Below are positions 54,590-61,984 of a DNA stretch of 64,000 nt, piece by piece. A program made the position numbers and the translations under genes. The notes beneath the pieces are model-generated. The model was not told where the DNA came from. It did not search any database and was given only the letters and a program-made list of their open reading frames with translations. Positions within the stretch are counted from its first letter, which is position 1. Every line of letters begins with the position of its first letter. This DNA comes from an uncultured Clostridia bacterium (lineage in GTDB: Bacteria > Bacillota > Clostridia > Oscillospirales > Ruminococcaceae), in contig CANQVE010000005.1 in assembly GCA_947627205.1 (NCBI GenBank), positions 1 to 64,000 of the forward strand. The letters are read 5' to 3'.

Positions 54590-55948
54590 GTGAAAAAAAT
54601 CATCAGAGCTTTAGCTTTACTTATAGCGTCAGCAATTATATCAGGTTGTACCGACCTCCCCGACAGCTCACGCACTGACAGCTCCCGCCCCGATATTGTT
54701 CCCGTATTTTCGGAAAATTCCGAAATAACTGAAAGCAATTCCGTTCCCGAAAATTCGGACGTTCCCGAAATACCCGAAAAGACAGAGCCCGAATATGTAA
54801 GCTGGATGCTCGAAGAAAAAGTTCATGAAATTCGGATAGAAATGACTCCCGAAAATTGGAACAAGCTAAAATCTGCGCCCTACAGCAAGACCTATTTCCC
54901 CGCAAACGTTTCTATCGACGGCGAAGTTTTTGAAAACGTGGGAATAAAAACGCGCGGGAATGCCTCGCTCTATGCGGCGGTCGAAGCGCAGAACCTGCGT
55001 TTTCCGTTTAAGATAAAGTTCGATAAATATGTAGACGGCGGAAATTTCCTCGGACTTGACGAGCTTGCACTCAACAACGGCGGAGACGATTATTCGTTTA
55101 TGAGAGATTTCTTAGGATATGAGGCTTTCAGAATGATGGACGGATACGCTTCTTGCGTTACGTTTTTCAATGTCTATCTGAATGACGAGCTGAGAGGCTT
55201 TTATGTCGGAGTAGAAGCTATAGATTCGAGCTATCTTGAACGTTATTTCAATTCTCACAAGCACAACCTCTATGAGGGAGAAAACAACGCAACGCTTCAG
55301 CCGGGTATGTCTCTTAAATGCTTTACGCAGAAAAAAGGCTCGGACACTTCAATGACGGATATAAGTCAGCTTATAAAAGCGCTTTCCGAAGCTCCTCTCG
55401 GCGAAAAAGGCGAGATAGAAAAGTACCTTGATGTTGACTCCGCACTGAAAATGCTTGCAATAAACTCGGTCGTTGACAACCGCGACGGCTATGGCGGGTT
55501 ATTTGCACATAACTATTATTTTTACAGCGTTGACGGAAAGCTCGTTATGATACCTTGGGATATGAATGCGCCGAGCATGAGCGCATATACCGACGTTGCT
55601 TCGCCGACTATCGGAGTGTATAACAATTCGCATATTAACAGCCGTCCGCTGGCGAAAAAACTTGTAGCTGTAGACGAATATTACGCGATATATCTTGATT
55701 ATTGCAAACAGCTTGCTGACAAACTTCCCGAGCTTAAAGAAAAAGTCCTGCGCGTTTATGAGATGATAAAGCCACATGTCGAAAAAGATCCGAATAAATT
55801 TATATCAAATTGGACTTTTAACAACCAGTTTTCAACGGGAAATCCGAGCGGCGTAGTTACATTTTTAAGCGTAAGATATACTTATCTTCAGAAGCGTCTT
55901 GAAGAGCTTAAAGGAAAGCCTGTTCCAAACAGTGTGCTTAACCCGTAA
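54590..55948 (+). CDS. CotH-kinase-family lipoprotein
   Basis: A 452-residue lipoprotein starting with GTG at 54590 after GAGGTGA. The signal peptide ends in IISGC and a short Pro/Glu/Ser linker follows. The main domain is CotH-like: KTRGNAS, MRDFLGYEAFRMM, FNVYLNDELRGFYVGVE and VDNRDGYGGLFAHNYYFY then MIPWDMNAPSM. CotH proteins are atypical protein kinases of spore coats that phosphorylate coat proteins; similar domains also occur on cellulosomes and cell surfaces. This one is lipid-anchored, which points to the cell surface rather than the spore. Its substrate is unknown. Confidence 0.9.
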   Translation: MKKIIRALALLIASAIISGCTDLPDSSRTDSSRPDIVPVFSENSEITESNSVPENSDVPEIPEKTEPEYVSWMLEEKVHEIRIEMTPENWNKLKSAPYSKTYFPANVSIDGEVFENVGIKTRGNASLYAAVEAQNLRFPFKIKFDKYVDGGNFLGLDELALNNGGDDYSFMRDFLGYEAFRMMDGYASCVTFFNVYLNDELRGFYVGVEAIDSSYLERYFNSHKHNLYEGENNATLQPGMSLKCFTQKKGSDTSMTDISQLIKALSEAPLGEKGEIEKYLDVDSALKMLAINSVVDNRDGYGGLFAHNYYFYSVDGKLVMIPWDMNAPSMSAYTDVASPTIGVYNNSHINSRPLAKKLVAVDEYYAIYLDYCKQLADKLPELKEKVLRVYEMIKPHVEKDPNKFISNWTFNNQFSTGNPSGVVTFLSVRYTYLQKRLEELKGKPVPNSVLNP

Positions 55949-55964
55949 TTCCATTATTTTAGTA

Positions 55965-55993
55965 TTGACAGATCTCGTTTTATTTGATAGTAT
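55965..55993 (+). promoter_or_regulatory. Promoter of the Ser-rich lipoprotein gene
   Basis: TTGACA (55965-55970), 17 bp and TAGTAT (55988-55993); a nearby TATAAT at 55994-55999 would need a 23-bp spacer. Confidence 0.65.
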
Positions 55994-56037
55994 TATAATG
56001 ATAGCATGAACAATTTTAAGGAGTGAAAAGTAAACAA

Positions 56038-57384
56038 ATGAAGAGAAACAAAATAATTGCTTTGTTTACGGCAGCTGTAGTATTCTTAACAGGCTGTAAT
56101 GAAAACGTTTCAAATTCGACTGTTGAGTCTTTGCCGGCTGAAAGTTATTCTGGTACATACAGTTCGCCAGACAGTTCTTCGATTAGTTCTTTGGCAAGTT
56201 CGACTGTAAGTTCATCTGAAATTTCAAGTTCTTCGGAAATATCAAGCTCATCAAACGCCGAAAGTTCAGTTTCGGAATATTCATCATCTTCAAGCTCATT
56301 AGCTGAAATTTCAAGTTCATCAACCATATCATCAAGTTCAACAGTAAAGCCCTCAAGCTCGTCAAGCAAATCATCGAGTTCAACAGTAAAGCCCTCAAGC
56401 TCGTCAAGCAAATCATCGAGTTCAACAGTAAAGCCCTCAAGCTCGTCGAGCAAATCTTCGAGTTCAACGGTTAAACCCTCAAGCTCGTCGAGCAAATCTT
56501 TGAGTTCAACAGTAAAGCCCTCAAGCTCGTCGAGCAAATCTTCGAGTTCAACGGTAAAACCCTCGAGCTCGTCGAGCAAATCATCGAGTTCAACAGTAAA
56601 GCCATCAAGCTCGTCAAGCAAATCATCGAGTTCAACAGTAAAGCCCTCAAGCTCGTCAAGCAAATCTTCAAGTTCAACGGTAAAACCCTCAAGCTCATCA
56701 AGCAAGCCTGCAAGCTCAACAACGCCTGCGCAGACGGTTGATCCCGAGAAGTGCGAACATAAGATCGTCATTGACAAGGGCGTTATTCCCGAATTTGAAA
56801 AGGCAGGACTTTCGCAGGGCGCGCACTGTTCGGTATGCGGCACTGTTATAAATGAACAGCACAAAATGCAGCAGATGTTTAATTATGTGCTGAAAAGCAT
56901 AAAACAGCCGACCGCTGCGACTAAAGGAACGGCGGTATATAACGACAAAACGCGCGGTGACTTTACGGTTACGTTTGACAAGATCCCGACCGAGCAGGAA
57001 GTATACAATAAGCTTATTTCATTCAAGCAAAAATACCCCGAGGGAACTCCATGTACGAATGAGAAAAACAGCTATATTTCAAAAACTTTATTCCCCATGG
57101 TCACTTTTGAGGGAAAGGGATGTGTTGCGTTTGCGGCTGAACTTAGCGACGCGGCATTCGGCGATTTTCCTGGAAGATATTCGTTTGATTTTAAAAACGT
57201 GAGAGCGGGCGATATAATAAGGCTTAGCGACAACAACCATTCTGTTATAGTTCTTAAAGTCGAGGGCGACAAGGTGACAATTGCCGAGGGCAATTATAAC
57301 AGATCTGTCCACTGGGAAAGAACGCTCAGCCTTTCAAAAGCCGTCGAGGAATGGAACTATATCATAACGCGCTATCCGCAGTGA
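56038..57384 (+). CDS. Ser-repeat lipoprotein with cysteine-peptidase-like domain
   Basis: A 448-residue lipoprotein. The signal peptide ends in FLTGC. A Ser-rich stretch is followed by nine copies of KPSSSSSK on an exact 42-bp period (residues about 104-225). A short zinc-ribbon-like unit (CEHK... then HCSVCG) comes next. The C-terminal domain has Cys in GKGCVAFAAEL (about residue 361), His in NNHSVIVLK and Asn/Glu in IAEGNYNRS, a CHAP/NlpC-like layout. It may cut peptides or peptidoglycan at the surface. The ATG at 56038 is preferred over a GTG at 56023, which overlaps the ribosome site. Confidence 0.85.
   Translation: MKRNKIIALFTAAVVFLTGCNENVSNSTVESLPAESYSGTYSSPDSSSISSLASSTVSSSEISSSSEISSSSNAESSVSEYSSSSSSLAEISSSSTISSSSTVKPSSSSSKSSSSTVKPSSSSSKSSSSTVKPSSSSSKSSSSTVKPSSSSSKSLSSTVKPSSSSSKSSSSTVKPSSSSSKSSSSTVKPSSSSSKSSSSTVKPSSSSSKSSSSTVKPSSSSSKPASSTTPAQTVDPEKCEHKIVIDKGVIPEFEKAGLSQGAHCSVCGTVINEQHKMQQMFNYVLKSIKQPTAATKGTAVYNDKTRGDFTVTFDKIPTEQEVYNKLISFKQKYPEGTPCTNEKNSYISKTLFPMVTFEGKGCVAFAAELSDAAFGDFPGRYSFDFKNVRAGDIIRLSDNNHSVIVLKVEGDKVTIAEGNYNRSVHWERTLSLSKAVEEWNYIITRYPQ
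56347..56710 (+). repeat. 42-bp tandem repeat coding the Ser-rich stalk
   Basis: Nine units begin at 56347, 56389, 56431, 56473, 56515, 56557, 56599, 56641 and 56683. Synonymous changes between units (tca/tcg, aaa/aag) and one Ser-to-Leu unit show they are not all recent copies. The number of units is likely to vary between strains. Confidence 0.95.
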
Positions 57385-57415
57385 TCTGCGAAATTCGTGC
57401 AAATAAAGATTTGGA

Positions 57416-57458
57416 CGCCGCATTGTCCGCCGTTGGGATAATGCGGCGCCGTGGTTTT
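57416..57458 (+). terminator. Terminator
   Basis: CGCCGCATT (57416-57424) pairs with AATGCGGCG (57440-57448), followed by a GGTTTTTG tract. Confidence 0.75.
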
Positions 57459-57504
57459 TGTTAATATTGCAATTTTAATGGTTGCAAAAAAGTATGAAAA
57501 CTAC

Positions 57505-57533
57505 TTGACAAAAACAAATTGTTGTGGTATAAT
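57505..57533 (+). promoter_or_regulatory. Promoter of the tRNA-Leu repeat array
   Basis: TTGACA (57505-57510), 17 bp and TATAAT (57528-57533). Its predicted transcript begins at about 57540 and runs through two tRNA-Leu-derived repeats into the intact tRNA-Leu. Confidence 0.85.
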
Positions 57534-57556
57534 AATTTCTGTTCTAAGTGTTATAC

Positions 57557-57716
57557 TTAGGTGTGCGAGTTAACTTCGTTAACGCTGAAATTGGCAGACG
57601 CGCTAGCTTCGGGTAGCGTTACGACAGGGGTTATTTGAGAGAAACGGGGTGCTGTTTCGGTAAACGAGCGAAAGGCTCCTCGGAATTTCCGCCGAGTAAA
57701 AAACGGAAAATATTAC
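57557..57716 (+). repeat. tRNA-Leu-derived repeat, copy 1
   Basis: A 160-bp unit. It starts with AGGTGTG (57559-57565), like the tRNA-Leu 5' end, and has a 21-nt insert with the hairpin GTTAACTTCGTTAAC. A 24-nt stretch identical to tRNA-Leu positions from the D-loop to the anticodon arm follows (57587-57610). The 3' part is unrelated to a tRNA: it holds small hairpins (GAGC-GAAAG-GCTC, CTCGG...CCGAG). Confidence 0.85.
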
Positions 57717-57876
57717 GCAGGTGTGCGAGTTAACTTCGTTAACGCTGAAATTGGCAGACGCGCTAGCTTCAGGCAACGTTACGACAGGGTTTTATTTGAA
57801 AGAAACGGGTTGACGTTTTGATAAACGAGCGAAATGCTCCTCGGAATTTCCGCCGAGTAAAAACGGAAAATAATAC
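57717..57876 (+). repeat. tRNA-Leu-derived repeat, copy 2
   Basis: Same 160-bp unit as copy 1 with scattered changes in the 3' part. Its start is GCAGGTGTG (57717-57725), identical to the tRNA-Leu start. Its end abuts the real tRNA exactly. Confidence 0.85.
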
Positions 57877-57963
57877 GCAGGTGTGGCGAAATTGGCAGAC
57901 GCGCTAGCTTCAGGTGCTAGTGATCGCAAGGTCATGTGGGTTCAAGTCCCGTCACCTGCACCA
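57877..57963 (+). tRNA. tRNA-Leu (anticodon CAG)
   Basis: An 87-nt class II tRNA. Acceptor GCAGGTG pairs with CACCTGC, anticodon stem CTAGC/GCTAG encloses TTCAGGT giving CAG, the long variable arm is TGATCGCAAGGTCA, the T-arm is TGGGTTCAAGTCCC and CCA is encoded. Confidence 0.96.
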
Positions 57964-57968
57964 AGTTG

Positions 57969-58017
57969 AAAGCTACATTTTTAGTGCAAAACGCACAAAG
58001 AATGTAGCTTTTTGTTT
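57969..58017 (+). terminator. tRNA-Leu terminator
   Basis: AAAGCTACATT (57969-57979) pairs with AATGTAGCTTT (58001-58011), followed by TTTGTTTT. A second small hairpin (ACCGCA...TGCGGT, 58031-58056) follows before the recombinase. Confidence 0.8.
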
Positions 58018-58077
58018 TACATATTTACTAACCGCAAGTTTAAACATTCCTGCGGTTTTATTTTTTGGAGGTAAGTG

Positions 58078-58942
58078 ATGAATAAATTACGAGTTGCATC
58101 ATACTGCCAAGTAAGCACAAATCATGAAGAACAGGAGTCAAGTCTTGAAGCGCAGATATCGTATTATTGAGGAACTTATTACAGAACATGACGATTGGCG
58201 GTTGGTGAAAATCTATGCCGAGCGTGCCTCGGGAACTCAACTGAAGAAACGTTCTGAATTTATGAAAATGCTTAACGCTTGTAAACGCGGAAAGATCGAC
58301 CTGATCCTGACAAAATCAATCAGTCGTTTTGGAAGAAACACGTTGGACACTTTAAAGACGCTGTATGAGCTTTTCAACTCAGGTGTTAAAGTTTATTTTG
58401 AGAAAGAAAACTTAAACAACTATGATAAGGAGATGCGGGTAATGATGGGAATTTACGCGGGATTTGCACAAGAAGAGAGCAAAAACTTGAGCGACAATAT
58501 AAAGTGTGGTATTCGCGAGAGAATGAGAGAGGGAAAAGTGTGTCTTAACTGTACGCGTTTTTTAGGTTATGACAAAGATGAAAACGGCAGATTGGTGATT
58601 GTTGAATCCGAGGCTGTTGTAGTGAGAAAAATATTTGAACTGTATCTTAACGGCTGGGGTGTTCGTAAAATCAAGAAATATCTTGAAGAGAACAGTATCA
58701 AAACCGTAACAGGCAAGAATGTCTGGAGCACCTCGACAATTGACCGCATTCTCTCCAATGAAAAGTATGTCGGCGATGTTCTTATGCAAAAGAGCTTTAC
58801 CGAGGACTTCCTCACAGGAAAGCGTAAGAAAAACGAGGGTGAACTGGCAATGTACTTTATTGAGAATGACCACGAGGCAATCGTTAGCAGGGAGGTGTTT
58901 GAGAAAGTGAAAGAACGTAAATCTGTAAAACAAATTGAATAA
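58078..58942 (+). pseudogene. Frameshifted, truncated serine recombinase
   Basis: The ATG at 58078 has a GGAGG site and encodes MNKLRVASYCQVSTNHEEQ, the N-terminus of a transposon-type serine recombinase with catalytic Ser13. After ISYY the frame hits TGA at 58168. The remainder continues in the +1 frame (EELITEHDDWRLVKIYAERASG and onward), which fits one extra T in TATTATTGAGG. The normal YCRVST motif reads YCQVST, and the product ends after the recombinase domain (VKERKSVKQIE), without the zinc ribbon and coiled coil of full-length relatives. It sits directly after tRNA-Leu and marks the left end of an AT-rich island. Confidence 0.85.
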
Positions 58943-59164
58943 TTTAAGTTGTATGTGATTGTCACCAACAATTAAATTATAAAACATCAGTTAATTTATA
59001 TGTACCTAAAGTTTTATCGCTTGTTCGATAGTCTTGCTTCTTTAGCAATAAAGTGTTTTGGGCAGTAATTAAAATTTGATTATATTATTTTTAATATAGG
59101 TCTTGTGCTTTTGTAATCTATTGTAACATAGCAGGGTGGGATGTAAAATTGTTTATACGAGGTA
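58943..59164. other. AT-rich spacer
   Basis: No continuation of the recombinase is seen in any frame. The DNA is AT-rich with no gene or repeat that I recognise. A promoter follows at 59165. Confidence 0.6.
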
Positions 59165-59193
59165 TTGACAAATCAAGATGAATATGGTACAAT
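59165..59193 (+). promoter_or_regulatory. Promoter at the start of the AT-rich cassette
   Basis: TTGACA (59165-59170), 17 bp and TACAAT (59188-59193), about 42 bp before the first small gene. It may drive the whole cassette. Confidence 0.75.
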
Positions 59194-59234
59194 ATATTGA
59201 AAAAATTATATATCAAATATATTTTGGAGGACGT

Positions 59235-59405
59235 ATGAACGAAAATCAAATAAAGGAATTAACTAAATTTTGTTTAGACAATGGACATCGCAAATTAAAT
59301 GATGATGAAAAGGAAATTATAAAGTCTGCAATAGATCAATCATCAAATTTGGGTGAACTGCTCCAAGTTATGCTTGTCAGTCTGGGATTTGATTTTAATA
59401 GATAG
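59235..59405 (+). CDS. Small helical protein, unknown
   Basis: A 56-residue protein from the ATG at 59235 with a good TTTTGGAGGACGT site. An upstream in-frame ATG at 59178 overlaps the promoter and is rejected. The sequence (MNENQIKELTKFCLDNGHRK, then KEIIKSAIDQSSNLGELLQVM) predicts two or three helices and is charged and soluble. It lies 200 bp before the ATPase gene on the same strand. It could be an antitoxin-like or regulatory partner, but no family is recognised. Confidence 0.65.
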   Translation: MNENQIKELTKFCLDNGHRKLNDDEKEIIKSAIDQSSNLGELLQVMLVSLGFDFNR

Positions 59406-59605
59406 TTGATATGTACTTGATAGCTGATTTAAGTTTATAAAATAATAAACGGCTTAACTAGATAATAAAGCATTATCATTTTGTTGAAGTTTATGAATAT
59501 TTTCGTAATATAGCCACTTAAGAGCGGTATAATATGCAAATGCAGGCGGTTTAGCAAGATACTAAGTGTGCAAATTATTACTTTAGGAAAAAATAAGGTG
59601 AAAAC

Positions 59606-61189
59606 ATGTATAAAATAAGGAAAGTTAAATTTGATGAGCACCCCATTTTAAAGAACTTAGAATTAGATTTCTGCGGGAAAGATGGAAAAGCGCTTGATAC
59701 AATTATCTTTGCCGGCGAAAATGGGACTGGAAAAAGTACCATTTTAAATGCTTTGTACGATGTTGCTTCTCATACCGTTAAATATCCCATGACGGTTGAA
59801 TTTGAGAATGAAGAAAGTGTTTTTGAAATACGATATTACTTAAAAGAATCTGCAAACGGCGAGGTACACATGTACGCCAATGACGGGAAGGGAATGGATG
59901 TAGGCGCTTCTTGGCAAGATATAAAAAACAGGTATCCTTTTAGTGGAATTTTTTCAGATGTTGATATAAATTTTCATGCCAGTGATATTTCAACAGTAAC
60001 AAGTTTAACACTCGACTCAACCAATAATAGCAGAAGATCAACTGAAAATCTCCCCACTCAAATCAACCAATTGCTTATTGATATTCAGACAACCGATGAC
60101 AGCGAGTTAGCACATGCATATAGAACAGCAAAAGAATCACATCAGCAAGTTGATGATATTATATACAATGAGCTTATGCCCCGGTTTACAAATGCATTTA
60201 ACAAAATGTTTGAGGGTTTAACATATAGCCGTATAGTAAATGAAAAAGGGAAAAAATCAATTCTTTTTCAAAAGAACGGGATTGATATACCGATTAGCGG
60301 ATTAAGCTCAGGAGAAAAACAAGTAGTTTATCGCGGTTGTTTCCTGCTTAGAGATGTAAATGCAACGAATGGAGCCTTTGTATTTATAGATGAGCCGGAA
60401 ATAAGCCTTCATCCCGATTGGCAGTCAAAAATTATGGATTATTATAAAGGCATATTTACAAGTGATGGAAAGCAGACTTCTCAGATATTTGCTGTTACAC
60501 ATTCGCCTTTTGTGATACATAATGATACGCGGCGAGATGATAAAGTAATAATACTTTCTCGTGATGAGAATGGTAATATAGTTGTAAATGATAAGCCAGA
60601 GTATTTCAAGTGCAATTCTATAGAAGCTGTTGAGGATGCGTTTTCTATTCATTTATTCACTGCTGATCAGCCAACAGTTTATCTTGAAGGCCGAACTGAT
60701 GAAAAGTATTATAATAAGGCTATTGAAGTGTTTGAATATAAGTTACCATTTGTGTTTAAGTGGATTGGGTATATTGATGACAAAGGAAAAGAGGTCAATT
60801 CCGGCGAAAAGAATTTAGATAATGCATACCAATTTTTGGTATCGAGAAATCTGCCAATACGGAATGTTTGCCTTAAAGACTGTGATACCAGTCGAAAAAC
60901 AGAAAGTCAAAACAATGTAACTATTTTATCAATACCACCGTTTGAAAATTCTAAGGGAATGCAAAAAGGCATCGAGAACGCCTTGGTATTGGATGATATT
61001 CCTGATGCTGATATGAAAAGATTTTACTCTATAATAGAAGCGGTGGGGGAATATGGAGAAAAGAAGACAATTGAAACATTTGAGAAAATGAAGTTCTGTG
61101 AATTCATTTGCAGCATGGAAAATGAGAAATTAATGAGAGTTTTTGCTCATCTAAAAGAAACAATAGATAAACTCAAATTGTTTTTTTGA
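59606..61189 (+). CDS. OLD-like AAA ATPase with TOPRIM-like C-terminus
   Basis: A 527-residue protein. The ABC/SMC-type ATPase has Walker A GENGTGKST (37-45), signature LSSGEKQ (about 233), Walker B AFVFIDEPEISLHPDWQ (about 255-271) and the switch His in AVTHSPFVIHN (about 300). The C-terminal region begins TVYLEGRTDEKYY (about 357-369), with the acidic pair LKDCDTS (about 421-427), the E plus DxD layout of a TOPRIM nuclease as in OLD-family defence proteins and in the AriB/DUF4435 type. The DNA is AT-rich compared with the rest of the window. The start follows AAGGTGAAAAC. The following gene encodes an ADP-ribosyltransferase. Confidence 0.85.
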   Translation: MYKIRKVKFDEHPILKNLELDFCGKDGKALDTIIFAGENGTGKSTILNALYDVASHTVKYPMTVEFENEESVFEIRYYLKESANGEVHMYANDGKGMDVGASWQDIKNRYPFSGIFSDVDINFHASDISTVTSLTLDSTNNSRRSTENLPTQINQLLIDIQTTDDSELAHAYRTAKESHQQVDDIIYNELMPRFTNAFNKMFEGLTYSRIVNEKGKKSILFQKNGIDIPISGLSSGEKQVVYRGCFLLRDVNATNGAFVFIDEPEISLHPDWQSKIMDYYKGIFTSDGKQTSQIFAVTHSPFVIHNDTRRDDKVIILSRDENGNIVVNDKPEYFKCNSIEAVEDAFSIHLFTADQPTVYLEGRTDEKYYNKAIEVFEYKLPFVFKWIGYIDDKGKEVNSGEKNLDNAYQFLVSRNLPIRNVCLKDCDTSRKTESQNNVTILSIPPFENSKGMQKGIENALVLDDIPDADMKRFYSIIEAVGEYGEKKTIETFEKMKFCEFICSMENEKLMRVFAHLKETIDKLKLFF

Positions 61190-61329
61190 ATGATTGAGTT
61201 TTTCTCGGATAATACTGCTATTCATGGTGGAATAAATTGTTTTGACATATCTAACCGAAACAAATGGTGCAAAATCCACTACTCAAAAAGTAGTTATAAT
61301 ATTATCAATATAGATATGAAAGTTAAGTA

Positions 61330-61944
61330 ATGAATATCGATTATAAATCATTTAAAAGGTTTACCCCTGAAAGTGCAGAGGCTTGGGGTAGAAAAAACTA
61401 TGGGAATTGGTTGCCGAAACTTCAAAATCAAAATTATGAGCCTCAGACACCTTGTGAAAAATTTTTTAGGTATTATACTCAAGGTGTACATAATTTTTTT
61501 AATAAGGTAACAAGATTTGATAATATTGATACATACGACTTTAGTGACAGCTTTTTTACGAAAGAAATGTTTGATGACGGGGTTTGTGAAATAGGACTTC
61601 ACCCCGTTCCAAATGATATTGTGGTATATAGATACATTTCAAAAACATTAATAAAGAAAATGTTAGAATGGGGCAACTCAAAATCCTTAAAAAGGAATTC
61701 AATACTTTTAGATAAAGGATTTTTCAGTACTACACTATCTGTAGAAGCTGTTAAAAACCGTGATTATGCAAATTTAATGAAACGCTCACTGTTTACGATT
61801 TATGTGCCAAAAGGAATTTCTTGTGTATATGTAGACCTTGTTTCAGATATGGACGAACAGGAAATACTGTTTGCGCCGGGAATCAGGCTTAAAGTTATAA
61901 CGAAATGCATGTTTGGTAAATATGTCGAGTGTATAATATGTTAG
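61330..61944 (+). CDS. ADP-ribosyltransferase of the R-S-E (VIP2/actin-toxin) type
   Basis: A 204-residue soluble protein. It keeps the three ART motifs in order: Arg101 in VVYRYIS, S133-T134-T135 in GFFSTTLS and the ExE pair Glu176/Glu178 in DEQEILFAPG. An earlier FFRYYTQGVHNFFN segment matches the FxxYTxxGxxxxN helix of the ART fold. ExE enzymes usually modify arginine with ADP-ribose from NAD+. There is no signal peptide, so it acts inside the cell or is delivered otherwise. It lies 140 bp after the ATPase and 40 bp before the FRG gene. The target is unknown. Confidence 0.85.
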   Translation: MNIDYKSFKRFTPESAEAWGRKNYGNWLPKLQNQNYEPQTPCEKFFRYYTQGVHNFFNKVTRFDNIDTYDFSDSFFTKEMFDDGVCEIGLHPVPNDIVVYRYISKTLIKKMLEWGNSKSLKRNSILLDKGFFSTTLSVEAVKNRDYANLMKRSLFTIYVPKGISCVYVDLVSDMDEQEILFAPGIRLKVITKCMFGKYVECIIC

Positions 61945-61984
61945 TGTATCTGCTGAAAATCACAGATTAAATTGGGGGATTTAA

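Noticed and set aside
56145-56864. A long antisense open frame across the Ser-rich lipoprotein gene
   Set aside because: It is the inverse reading of a Ser-codon tandem repeat (tca/tcg/agc), has no ribosome site and only low-complexity Leu/Asp/Glu sequence.
57557-57876. Two additional functional tRNA-Leu genes
   Set aside because: Both lack the 3' half, the anticodon stem partner, T-arm and CCA, so they cannot fold as tRNAs.
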